Source: Ophiodon elongatus
Taxonomy: Eukaryota; Chordata; Actinopteri; Perciformes; Hexagrammidae
Direction: 5' to 3'
Assembly (NCBI GenBank): GCA_016806645.1
Contig: JACSYO010000427.1
Coordinates: 2,192,001 to 2,256,000, forward strand
Length of the DNA: 64,000 bases
The first letter of the stretch is position 1. The number at the start of each line of letters is the position of its first letter. The position numbers were made by a program, and so were the translations under genes. The notes under the pieces are model-generated. The model was given only the letters and a program-made list of their open reading frames with translations, searched no databases and was not told where the DNA came from. Positions 50,681-62,190 of the stretch are shown here, piece by piece.

Positions 50681-51084
50681 GATACCGCCATAGATATTTC
50701 CTTCTTTAGTGTTTTATGTAACAGCCTTAATGGGAAAGTTGAGGAAATCCTAATATGATAGGAAAGAATATGTACAGAAGATGCCGACAGCATGTGCATT
50801 TCTGTAATTAGGATTTATGACAGGAGAGGAGAGTAATACCTGTGATGGACAATATCTCTAGCTGCAGTGAAGATCCATTTAGCTGGCAACTTTTTTTGCT
50901 TTTGTCCACCCAAAAATTAGCAATGTCTACATTTGACACCCCGTCACAGGTTTATTGTGTATTTGAGTCGTGAGTTTTGAAAAAAAAAGTGATTTTCCCT
51001 TGTCAAATTATTTCATATAAAATCACTTTTAGCTATTCTGACTATTTTAACTGTATGTTTTATGTCTTGTATTGTTTGTATAAT

Positions 51085-51305
51085 GTCTTGACCTTTCTGT
51101 GGACCCTAAGCGTCACTTAATGGGGATTCAGTTAATAAGCAATAAACATTTATTTGGGAAAAGTCCGGATATAAAATTAATTTTGACTAGAAAAGAAAAC
51201 AAGTTTTAAATTTTTTCTTATCCTATAAATCATCTTGTGACCTCAAATTCATCTCTTGACTCCTTTAGGAGGTCCCGTCCCCCAGGTTGTGAACCACTGA
51301 TTTAG
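51085..51305 (+). mobile_element. Repeat family E, longer copy
   Basis: Runs from about cctttctgtggaccctaagc to ggtcccgtcccccaggttgt and gaaccactgatttag. The last 30 bases match the fragment at 45655-45740. The 5' boundary is uncertain. Confidence 0.55.
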
Positions 51306-52029
51306 AGATTTAGGAATGCAGACGCTATCAAGACCAGGGTCAGGAGACACAAGCACATTACATACATGAATAATCCCTGTAACTGGTTAAAATCTATTGC
51401 CCAAAACTGGTCTCTCTCTTTTGTACAGTGGCAGTCAATGAAAACTGCATGGTGTGTAACTGTGTTGGCAGTTTTGGAAACAAGCAGTCATCTTCTCACG
51501 TTTGCTCCTTCTTCTCTGCTTGCACACAATCTATGTCAGTAAGCTGCTCCACACTAATTGAAAAGGGCAAATAAATCAACAGGCAAGAAGTTTTTCTGGA
51601 AGTCTATCCACTATGCTATGTAGTTCACTATGAGGTGCGAGGGATACCTCCTCATACATAACCTTTTAGTCCACCTTTCTCAATTATCTACAAAGGTGGA
51701 GAGTCTGACCAACAGTCATAATGGACAAACATGAGAATATGATTCAAGTTGATGACAACTGGAGTTTCCATCTTAAGAAAATAAATCCACGAGAAAATAT
51801 TTTTTTGGGGATAGTATTCTCAGCTCGAAAAAATACAAACATACTAATTTCATTAGAAATGAGTTAAGGTAGCTGGTTGTGTGTTGCTGTTCAAGTGTAG
51901 ACATGTCATGAATGCTGATGCTGTCCTCAGCCAAAGGACTGGTTAGACTGAGGACTCTTGCTCGTGCTTAATATTCTGTGGCTTCACTTGTTAGCATGCA
52001 TCATCTGGTCCTTACTCACTCTCATACAA

Positions 52030-52031
<2 letters not shown>

Positions 52032-52082
<51 letters not shown>
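52032..52082. repeat. (CA)n microsatellite
   Basis: A pure CA run of about 51 bp. Confidence 0.95.
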
Positions 52083-52084
<2 letters not shown>

Positions 52085-52625
52085 CCCAGACCCACAGAAA
52101 CTATCCTCCCACTCTGCTGCATGGCCTCAAGTGCTGAAGGGAGATTAGATGCTGGGAGAGGCAATGCTCCCCATTACTCTCTTGTTCAGCGGCCCAAAGG
52201 TGAAATGAAAAATAGCCCTGTGGTCTTAATCCTGAAGACACTCAACACACTCATATTGTCCCTCCAGGGTGCACTTCTTTTGGCTTCCAGCGCTGCCATG
52301 GCGACTGGAGGCTATAAAACCATTAGTGGATTTGTTGTGAAAGCAGCATGGATGCACGCATCAGAAATACAGAACACACAATTTATAACCACAACTAGAC
52401 AAACGTGTGGTCCCCTCTTGAACTCCCCCTATGTTTTACCCTGATTGCAACGATCACTCTTCTTTTAACATGCACTGTCAAGATGAAAACATATGAGTTT
52501 AGTGCAAGAAAAACAGTGTGAGGTGAAGTGAAAATCCCCTCGATATGGGATCCCAACGATGAGTGGTGCTAGAAACCAGGCTCATTGCCAAGAAACCATT
52601 ACTAATCCCTCGGGCTGTTAGAGTA

Positions 52626-52627
<2 letters not shown>

Positions 52628-52670
<43 letters not shown>
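52628..52670. repeat. (GT)n microsatellite
   Basis: A pure GT run of about 43 bp. Confidence 0.95.
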
Positions 52671-52671
<1 letters not shown>

Positions 52672-52749
52672 ATGTTATATGAGTGCGAGTATCATCCAGC
52701 ATGCATGTGACTATGTCAATGCGTGTGTGTGCTTCCCAGCTCATGAATT

Positions 52750-52773
52750 CCCCCCCCCCCCACTCCCCCCCCC
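52750..52773. repeat. C-rich tract (C12, C9)
   Basis: Twelve C, then acact-type spacing and nine C, followed by more short C runs. The minus strand is G-rich and could form a G-quadruplex. Confidence 0.9.
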
Positions 52774-53089
52774 GACCCACCCTCATGACCACCCTCACAT
52801 CCAAAAGAGTCACAACATCTAGTTAAACATTACAAAAGGGCTGAAGGAGCTTCAAACACCTGGCAGGAGTGAAGCAAAATGCTATGTGTTCTTAAGCAGG
52901 GGCAACATTTCCACACAGATTTCAACGTGTGTGCGTTTGCATATGTGTGTGTGTGTTTGTGTAGGTGTGTGTGTCTGTGAGGAACCCAGTTGGAGGTTTC
53001 AAAACCATAAGATTTAAAGCAACAATCAAAAGGATCCAAATCCAAATGAAAGCCCATTTAAAGCATGAGTAAAAGCTCATTTAGAGCAT

Positions 53090-53300
53090 GAGTAACTAAT
53101 CAAAATTGTTTTTAATATCATTTATGAGTTCCTTTTCAACCGCTGGCACATTTATAGCGAGCGCATAATATGCCGTGACAGCTAATGTGCGAATAAATAC
53201 GTATCTTTCCATCTCTTTTTCCTCACAGCCCCGGTGACAGCCATAAAATGTGTTTTCGAAAAACATGATTGTGTTTACCAATTAAACGCTGGCTGCAGGT
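53090..53300. promoter_or_regulatory. Candidate conserved non-coding element (unproven)
   Basis: Non-repetitive AT-rich sequence with preserved CpGs and several homeodomain-like cores (ctaatcaaaatt, ccaattaaacg). There is no coding signal. It is proposed only from its texture. Confidence 0.2.
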
Positions 53301-54057
53301 CCATGAACTCTGTCCTGCGACTAAGCGAACCCAAATAAGAACAGCCTAAACCCGTGTTGCCAAATGCACAAGGCCACGACAAGCCTTTCCCATGCATGTC
53401 TGCATGACAGCCTCCAATATCCTCACAGAAACCACAGGAAGATGAATGAACACCCACCAGAGTGCACACACACTCACGTACACACGGCACAGCAAAGAGG
53501 AAAAGGGAGTGACAACATCAAGCTGGTGGGTAAAGGCAAGTTCAAAGGTCAACACCGGACTGGCTTGTGGTTCAATTTGGCATTCGGGCACTAATTCACA
53601 ACATGTTTCGTTGTTACAGTTGAAAGGCTTCACTGGTCTCTTAAGAAGTGCACAAGTCCATTTTGAGTTGGAGTTTTTAACAAAATACAGATTGCACATT
53701 AAGATCATCTGTCCCTGATTAGCAAACCATGTTTTGATCCTATTCCAGTAAAATTAAGAGCAGGTGGTTTGGTTGTCTTTTGTCTTTTTATTTCCTGAAA
53801 TGTAACTTGACCATATTCCTTTTTTTCTCCTGAAATAAATCTGCCTTCTCAGAAAGCTAAATGTCGCTTTTCCGTGTGCCAAGAGCTTAACATTTGCTTA
53901 ATTTGCTAATCACATGTTCAAAACAAAATACAGAGTGCATGCTGAGCTCACAGGCTTGACCGCAGGCATGACAAAGACATGAATTCACCCAACATTGTAA
54001 AATGCGCCTCACAAGAAGCCAAGACAAAAGCAAACACAAATAAAATGGCGTGCAAGT

Positions 54058-54080
54058 CCCCCCCCCCCCCTAACCCCCCC
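54058..54080. repeat. C-rich tract (C13-taa-C7)
   Basis: Two long C runs separated by taa. Confidence 0.9.
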
Positions 54081-54099
54081 TCGTAGGAAGCACAACCCA

Positions 54100-54320
54100 A
54101 TGCTCTGTGAATGAACCCGCTGTAAAAACATCCTCATCGGATTCTGCCAATCGAAACATTAAAGAGCAAAATTACAAGGACACCTCTCGCATCTGTCTGG
54201 CCCGGCTCAAACTCAGACTTCAACACATTTAGTTCTAATTGAATGAGCTGGACTGAAATACTCTCTTGGCATGGGTTCACTTTGCAGCCTAATGTCTCCT
54301 AATTGATTACCACAGATCCA
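54100..54320. promoter_or_regulatory. Candidate conserved non-coding element (unproven)
   Basis: Non-repetitive sequence just before a CA array. It contains taattgatta at 54300-54309 and ctaattgaatg near 54235, sites of homeodomain type. Function and conservation are inference. Confidence 0.2.
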
Positions 54321-54334
54321 TGGAGCCAATTTCA

Positions 54335-54336
<2 letters not shown>

Positions 54337-54374
<38 letters not shown>
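54337..54374. repeat. (CA)n microsatellite
   Basis: A pure CA run of about 38 bp. Confidence 0.95.
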
Positions 54375-54378
<4 letters not shown>

Positions 54379-55146
54379 CAACCACCTCCAAAGCTACAGA
54401 GCGTATCTCATTAAGCATTCCACTAAGTGTACACTTAACTGTCCAAAACCTTTTAGATCTGCCTATTTGTCACAGTGTCCTCATGCTCCAGTCACGGTGC
54501 TGAGTTATTAATCAAAGCAGGTAGACACAGGTCGGAGAGGACCGTGTGGTCCGCCGCTTTAATGTCTGATGCCTTAAACTGAGCTGTACTTTTCCCACCA
54601 AATCTTTGCAGTATTTATCAATTTTCAATTCATAAACAACCTCTGTCGGGTAAATGAGTTATGAAGATATGCCAGATGTATTTTTGTTATCAGTAAAGGA
54701 GACAATTCTTTCCTGTGGACAGCACCTTTATAAAAGCCTGTTTCAATGAGTTGTTTAAAAGATCATACAGTACAGAGACAGTCACATTGGACTGATGGTA
54801 AAAAATGGGGTTAAATACCGTACATGAACAGTAAACAAAATTACATTTAATACAATCACAACGGGATGGCCCAATTTGGAGCAAGCAGCAAAATTGGATC
54901 AACAAAACCAAAAGATGAATTCTGAAGCTATAGCAGGTAAGAATCAACATACTGAATATCACAAGGAAACAAAAATGAGTGAGTCATGACTGAGGCAAAG
55001 AGTTTCTTTGGGTCACAAAGGGATAAATAAAAGTGTCTCATTTTGGAGTGATTTTGTGTCTATGAAACAAACTCACACTTGGAGAAAAGAGAACCAAATC
55101 TTTACTCAACCTGTGGCTACATGTGCATAGATGACACAGACACACA

Positions 55147-55147
<1 letters not shown>

Positions 55148-55193
<46 letters not shown>
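55148..55193. repeat. (CA)n microsatellite
   Basis: A pure CA run of about 45 bp, preceded by imperfect CA/GACA units from about 55134. Confidence 0.95.
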
Positions 55194-55195
<2 letters not shown>

Positions 55196-57434
55196 CTAGC
55201 ATTTGAGTGTGTAAGAAGAGTGTGTTTGTCCTTGTGAGTGACACTCTGTGGAAGTGATGAGAGAGAAATATGGCACGACTGCAGGTGTGCCTCCTTCTCA
55301 TCCAGTGAGAGTGGATGCGCCTGACTGGCATCCATTCCAACAACACTCCTGCCAGGGACACATACTGGAGCTCTCATCAGTCATTTCCACAATCTGTTGA
55401 TGGATCTATATTGTTACATTATAGCTTCCTCTTATTGCTTACACCGTGAGTGATTGAGTTAGTGCTGTAGGTCGAGTGAATTATACTCTGTCAGTGACAG
55501 TACTGCATTACCAAAATGTTTCCTTGAATGGCAGATGCATATGATGAGTATTTTGTTTGTTTTATGTTATCAAATTTTTGTTGTAATTGCAAATCATGAC
55601 ATAAGGTGGTGCAGCGACTTAGTTTGCTGCTTTCTGTATAAATCATACAACATTGGTCACATTTAACAGAATATCAAGCAGAGAGCATTTTGTCACATGT
55701 TAACAATAAGCATTTATTGGTAAACTGTATTCAACCCTTTATTGTATTGGACAATGAAAGTGATTTTATTCACACTTTTATTCTACCAAATTTGTCATTC
55801 AAAGTGACTGCAGGCTCATTACAGTGGGTTTCTAATCCTTCTTCAGTGGTAACGGGTGGTCTATTATTTGCATAAGCCAACTGGCCTCAGAGGGAATTAC
55901 AAACTGGAGCCGGCAGCCCTTTATTGCTGGATTCATGTCAATACCTCCATCTTGTCAGCTTAGCTTCAGACATGCAGACCATTTAAGTGGACGAGTGAGC
56001 CAGTATTAAGAAAGGATTAGAGAATCTCCAAGGTTAAACATTGCCTGACCCGGACGGTTTTACCGACAGGGGTTGGACGAATGGGATGTTTTCTTTTCAT
56101 GGCGAACAGTGTTAATTCCAGAGATCTTTACATATAAGTCTTGATGAAGAAAATAAGTAAGTCACAGTTCATTGAATAAACTTTGTTAATTATACAGGGG
56201 AAAAAGTGTCTCACAAGATACTTGTCACTGAAACAATGCTGACTCAAACATTTCAACCATAGGGCATAAAATATCACTATTCTCGCAAGCCAATCAGAGC
56301 AAGATAGGCTTTTTTCGAGCAAGGCTTAAAGAGACAGGCTCTAAAACGGAGTGTGCATAAAAACACTTTAAACTGATTTGCCTTGTGCATGCTTTAGTCA
56401 ATATTATTAATATATAAAAAATATTAATATATATATATTGTTGCCATGCTGTTATCATAGTATACATTGACAAATTGAGTAAAGAAAACCTTACAGTTCC
56501 CTGCCCCCTATCTCATTCCCTTTCGAATTTCAAGAATAACTGTACTTTATCTCACCCTTAATTCCACCTTTTCTCTCAAACCACACTCTCCCTTCATTCG
56601 TCTCTGTGTCAATCAGTCAGTCAAGCAGTCAGACAGGCAGGCACGCCTGTGCACTGTCTCCCAGCATGCATGGAGCCAAGGTCTGGGCCAAGCAGGGGTG
56701 AGTCATGCTGCAGGAGCATGCTACTGGATGTAAAACAGAACAGTTGTATCCTGCTGAGTCAAACCCGCAGCTCTCATTAAGTCATTATGCGGAAATTAGA
56801 CTGCGTGTTAGCGGATAGGTAGCGTAGCAAGAGAGCAGGAGTAGATGTGAACTTGGGTCACTCAACAAAAGTCCATTGGCTGGTGATTGTTATTTGATCA
56901 GGTTACTGATCCAATTCGTGCCGTCTTTGACATGATGCGCCCACACTGGCTACGCTGCTTGTGTTTTCTTAGACTGGCAGGTTGGGTTACAGTTACTGCA
57001 GGTCATTTTGTGCTCGCATTAGTGCTTGGCTCCGAGTCCAGACCAGGTTCTGGCAGCGCATCTCGTCCACTCAGAGTGATGAAGAACCACTGTGCGTGTC
57101 CGTATCCTAGCAACAGACAAGCCCATAAATCAGCACCAATGGAAGGGGAACACAGGACAGGCCAAAGACAGACAGAGAAGGTCTTTTGAGAGTACGTGGG
57201 TTTCTGAAACAAAACACTCCCCTCACCTCTCTTGTATTACTCTTGTCCTCTCCTCTCCTTTCCATCACGGGCAAACACTGCAGCCATTCTATTCTAATCA
57301 AACAGGGGCCATGAAGTATATGACATAAAACTGGTAATATCAATGATATTAAAAGTAAAAGTAACACAGTTTTAGGAAAAGCTAACTTTTTGCTGAAGGG
57401 CTTAAGCAACAATACAAATATTGGAAGTTACTAC

Positions 57435-57990
57435 GAGGAACTTTCATTTTGTGTTTATTTTGGTGGTGGACAAAAGCGGTAGTATTTCTGAATTGGTCAC
57501 CTTGCATAGCAGCTGGATTCTGGCAAGATCACGCGAGAATCTCAGAATTACATCACACAAAAATCCATTATGACAGGCTTCAAGTAGTGTGTTTTCGTCC
57601 AGTAAGCCAGAGCAAGGAAACAATCAGCGTCCCGTGAGAAGCTACTGGCTGCTACGGGAGTAGCTTAGGTGTATGACCACACGACGAGGCAACTGTTTGT
57701 TCTAAACAACAATGGAGGCTCCTAAATAAGTTAGCGTAGATACTGCAATAGCATTAGTTATATCAGAAGTGGAGAGTCATTTCTTTATTGAAAGAAGAGA
57801 AAAGAAAGACAATGAAGGCTTTTCTCGATCGAAAAGATGTTTTCGCTCTGCTACCGACCGGCTTAGGTAGGAGTTTGATTGACGGTTCAGCCAATCAATT
57901 AAAAAGTTTTTTTTTTAAAGTGCCTGCCCTTTACCAAACAGTTTCAAATGACGGCCTTCCAAAAAGTTCTGTGAAACACATCATCTGGTG
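57435..57990 (+). pseudogene. Broken RecQ-helicase-like fragment within a repeat
   Basis: The frame 57788-58003 encodes MKAFLDRKDVFALLPTGLGR followed by SLI. It resembles motif I (Walker A) of RecQ/DEAD-type helicases, whose usual form is LPTGFGKS. The catalytic Lys is Arg here (codon 57869-57871), so ATP binding would be lost. The similarity stops after about 45 residues. An upstream ATG at 57712 meets a stop at 57727 in another frame, so both a nonsense codon and a frameshift break the reading. The flanks (agctggattctggcaagatc, gaccacacgacgaggcaact) I recognise as a dispersed teleost repeat, so this is probably a non-autonomous element carrying a captured or relic helicase start, not a gene. 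Confidence 0.6.
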
Positions 57991-58674
57991 GGTGAGGGTC
58001 TGAAATCACGGAGGCACAAATAGCCAATCTTCCCGCTGATGGTCTTGTTTGCTTACATCGGTTAAGACCGTTTTATAACCAGGTATAAGTTCTTTGTTGT
58101 AACTTTAAGTTTTGAATCTGCAATCATCCGTTCGAAATTAAAATTCATTGGACAAGCGCATCAGGCTGTGCCTTGTAATCCATTAATGACGGGCCTATTG
58201 CTCCACAAGACTATTGCTCTTTTAGCTAACACAAAATGGAGAAAACTAGCGAACTGTGCTGAACAAATTATCATGACACCAAACCATCTGAGAAGTAAAA
58301 TCATTTTGGATTCGAAATCATGGAACATTTGCAGATAAAGGAAACGTGCAAACTGCCTCACAGTAACATTTCCTTCGGGGTCAGCAAGTCAAGGCAGCAA
58401 GGACAAAGCAAATAAACAGAACATCAATTCTACAATGTAGATTAGGATTAGGATACGTGGGAAGGAGCTTTACTGCCGTGTACTTATCCAGGATCTATCT
58501 GATCGGCTTAAAGGGTCCTTAAAGGTTTTCACATCACAGTTTGCTGCAAATTATGAATGCTTTCTACCGAAATGTGTCATAAAAATTACCAAAAAAGAAT
58601 CAACACATAAGGTGACGTCTTTTATATAGGCTTTAAGATGCTTCAATGTGTTTAGATATGAAGGGTTTTTTATT

Positions 58675-58800
58675 GACTTAAAGCTAGGGTAGAGAATTTA
58701 TTTTAAAAGTTTATTTTAAAAGCTTATTTTGTTATATGTCTTGAAATTCTGACAGCAATCAATCAATCAAATGCTCTTGCTGGTTTCTCAAAAGTTGCCT
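58675..58800 (+). mobile_element. Degenerate teleost repeat fragment
   Basis: Begins gacttaaagctagggtagag and continues with repeated attttaaaa units and ctgacagcaatcaatcaatc. I recognise the opening as a common fish repeat. There is a short internal duplication (tttattttaaaag twice). Confidence 0.5.
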
Positions 58801-61671
58801 CCCCAGACCCATCTTCTTACATTGTGGTGGTGCAATTCAAAATTAGGCAGATGTCAGACCCAAAAACTATATCCATTCATCCTCTTCCTGTAAATTCACC
58901 ATTGTTTTTACCTAATGACTTTACTTCTCTGCCTGGGAAATCCCTAATTGCAACAGCAGATGCATCCAACACTCAGCCTCCATTTGTGGTTAATAAGGCT
59001 GGCATGCATCAAAGCTCTGGCTGGAACGAGATGTTCTGAGCTGCCATGAGCTGTCATGAGCTTCTGTGAGGTGTTATGATGAGCCATGACCTCAGGGGTC
59101 ATTTGTCACCAACCTTAATGTGGTAGCTCTGAGTGAGTGTTGATGGTATTGGGCTTCAGGGCCTGGAGCTGAACCAGTGATGAGCCGGCCAAGGAAGCAG
59201 CTGCACGCAGCACATGAGGAGCTGATGGCAGGTAGAGCAGGTGCTCTCTTCCAAACGAGGGCTTTTATCAAGCCTTAATGACACAAAGATTATGATTGGC
59301 TGGTAAATATAACTTCAATACTCATTAATCATTTCAGAGAAACTTTAATCCTGATGTGGAGGAAAGGCGACGAAAGCCAGACAAACTACGAGCCAAGAAA
59401 AACTGATGAGTAATCAAACGTGTGACAGTGATCTTGTGAGATCAAAGGTAGGACTTTGAAAAAGGGGGTTTTATTGTCCTCCGGCTACTTATGAACAGCT
59501 TGATTTTATTTTGTATACGTTCGTAATTACTAGTCTGTGTAGATTTATAGTTGACGCCCCATTTCCCTTCCAATAGTTGATGGATGATTGTCAAAATGTT
59601 ATTTCTGCAGAGATGTTTTTTTTGTTGTAAATCATCAGGTCTTTCAAAAGCCTCAAAATAAATTGTATTATAGTCAATCAGCACTTCATTTTATTCTGCA
59701 GCCACAGTATTTGACTAACTCTCTTCTGATTATATCATATTAAGATCAAACTTATTTTTATCTTAAAGGTGAGGTGTGAAGTGCATATCATACGCATGGG
59801 ACTGGCCACAAACCTTTATAGAAGAGGACAAAAAATATGTGCAACAATGCCATCCCGGCCTCCACACAATCACAGTAATACTCACACACATCACAGACCA
59901 ACCACAGATTATAGGCCACTTCTTCAGTAATTACTACTGGCCAGGCCTAAGGCATAATCTTGCAATTTCCTCTATGACGCGCAAAGCATGTAACTCCATA
60001 TAGGCACCCAACTCCACATGGATCCCCACGTTTTATTTAAACTTGGAACACATACTTGTGATTCTTCAGATAAGAGATTAGCCATTACCTGAAGTGTGCG
60101 TGTGTTTCAAAAACAAACACTGTTTATGTGGGTTCATTTCCTCGTGGCCATGACAACCGAGCATTAGCCTTCCTCCTCAGCAGATGTCATACACCTTGCT
60201 GCATCACCATGGAGCACCGGCCGAACCACATGACCTCACGGTGAGAGATGTACAGACCACAGGTCTGTTCATCTCTCTGACAAACATGTAGCGATTTGAG
60301 TTCTAGCCTATTTCTTCGCGTGCTGTGCGCAATTCATAGTGAAAATCATCTTTTCACAGTATATGGACTAGATACCTGGATTATTACTACAGTTTTGATG
60401 TCTATTCTATATCTGTAAAACATGCCACAGACATGTAAAAAAGTTAACACTTGCTCTTTATGTTTCAAAATAAAAGAACAGAACAACATACACATGTCAT
60501 CGGTTACCGACACATCGATGGTTGCATTAGGCTTTCTCATTGGTTATAAAAATTCTGTTATAATCGATTATCACCCAACTCACCAAGGCCTCCAGTCCGT
60601 CAAAATGACAGACAGCTTTTATGAATTTTATGATTTATATTTAAAACAAATTGTCAATTACGGAAAATATTTGGTTAACGCTACCTCTGCAAAGCATGGC
60701 CTCACCTGAACCCCAATGAGTTTGAGTCTTGCTGGGTGGTAGAGCTGGGCCCACTCTCCTCTTGCATTGCCAGCTGTACACTGGTGGCTCACAGTTCAGT
60801 GTTGGTGTCAGTTCATTTAAGTTAACATACAGTAGAAATTTATGATTAAGGGTTATTATTTATTGTCCATCTCAACAAAGAAGTTCTCTGCAGCATGCTA
60901 GCTTTTTTTGCGTTCCCATTTCTATCCTCCTCCTGTCCCCTTTTACCCTCACAAGAACACAAGACCCGCCTTCTTGACATTTGGCAACCAATTCATCGGA
61001 CAAACGACTACATGTGACCAAAACAATTGCAAATGCATTTTTATGGGACAGTTTTAAACACAGTGCCATTCTTGAAAGTGCATTACTTTAATGGAGAGAG
61101 AAGATATAGCTTCGTCATCTTCACCAAGCATCTGTGTTTTCAGTACGGGGCCAGTGGTGCAGGGAGAGAAGCCTTGTTAGTGAACTGCCAACAATGGTAT
61201 GCTAAAGGCAGCGCAGGATGAAAGTGGTGAACAGTGCCTTTTAACAGGGGCAGCTCCTGTTTGGCTGAATTACACACATGCAGTTCTTAGTGTGGTTCTT
61301 TGCAAACATGAGTGGTTCAGACTATGGAGTAACACACAACAAACCTCCAACAACAACAGAACAGCAGCTCAGCACCTCTTTGATATACAAATAAAAGTGC
61401 TACCCGTAGTGGCTGTGAGATGGTTGCAATGCCTTGAGGCTGGTTCAGTAAAATCCAAGAGCATCAATCCTCTTCATTGTTCCAGTAACAACACCTTGTC
61501 TTCCAAAATGAACAGATCTGCATAATAACCATAAACTTAGCTATTGGCAGCTGCTGAGCCTAAAACAACTTTGCAGCGATTCAAAACTACAGATTACAAA
61601 AAATGATGAAGACAGAGAAGAGAAGAAAGAGATGGCTGTAATCACTGGTAGACTTGTAGAAAGTGCAGAAG
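58801..61671. other. Intergenic sequence 58.8-61.7 kb
   Basis: No supported gene. A local cluster of catgagct-like units lies at about 59037-59095. Small open frames at 59776-60003 and 60422-60709 show no convincing family; the first has a weak integrase-like string that I rejected. The rest is AT-rich. Confidence 0.6.
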
Positions 61672-62190
61672 CGTCCTCTAAGATGCCCTTCCAGTGGAGA
61701 AAATATCCTCAAGTGCCCTCATAGATGCCCCTAGAGTAGACATAACATTAAAAAGTACCTTCTGGGGGTGCCCTTCTAGTCAAGAAAACATGATAAAGTG
61801 CCTTCATGGATACCTTCCCAGTGGAGAAAACTGGGTGCCCTTCCCGTGTAGGAAACATAGTAAAGTGCCTTCTTGGATTCCTTCCCAGTGGAGAAAACAT
61901 GAAGAAGTGCCCTTTAGGGTGCCCTTCCAGCGGTGAAAACATGATAGAGTGTCTTCTTGGATGTACCTTCAGTGGAGAAAACATGATGAAGTGCCCTCTA
62001 GGGTGCCCCTACGTTAGATAAAAACATAATAAAGTGCCCACTAGGGTGCCCTTCCAGTGGAGAAAACATGATGAAGTGCCCTCTAGGGTGCCCTTTCAGT
62101 GGATAACATGAGAGGCAGTGCACTAATGGGTGCCCTTAAATGGAGAAAATGGGATGCAGTGCCACATAGGCTGCCCTACATGCTAGAAAA
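61672..62190 (+). repeat. 42-bp minisatellite, about 12 copies
   Basis: Tandem units begin gggtgcccttccagtggaga and continue aaacatgatgaagtgccctcta, about 42 bp in total. Most units keep the length; one near 61803-61830 is shortened to about 24 bp, and the outer units are more diverged. Units of type 'ggat.cctt' and 'gggtgccctt' alternate in the middle (61870-62000), hinting at an 84-bp higher-order unit. Because 42 is a multiple of 3, several frames on both strands stay open and read as 14-residue repeats (for example GCPSSGENM and MFSPL-type). I regard these as by-products of the repeat, not genes. Confidence 0.9.

Larger units (their letters stand above)
49441..57434. other. Intergenic sequence 49.4-57.4 kb
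   Basis: No coding exon was recognised. It carries (CCCA)n at 49876-49895, a C12 run at 50032-50043, the hairpin cluster at 50601-50680, a family E fragment (51085), several CA/GT arrays and C-runs (52-55 kb), and an AT palindromic stretch at about 56400-56440. The stretches 53090-53300 and 54100-54320 are candidate regulatory elements. The rest shows nothing specific. Confidence 0.65.

Noticed and set aside
59776..60003. A short frame with FSNYYWPGLRHNL, like the integrase zinc-binding region of Ty3/gypsy-type elements
   Set aside because: The spacing between the His and the YWPG string is too short, the CxxC pair is missing, and no other element part is nearby. Probably chance, at best a tiny relic; TBLASTN would decide.
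61694..62021. Repeat proteins read from the 42-bp minisatellite
   Set aside because: Frames on both strands stay open simply because the period is a multiple of three. There are no splice sites, start context or transcript evidence.
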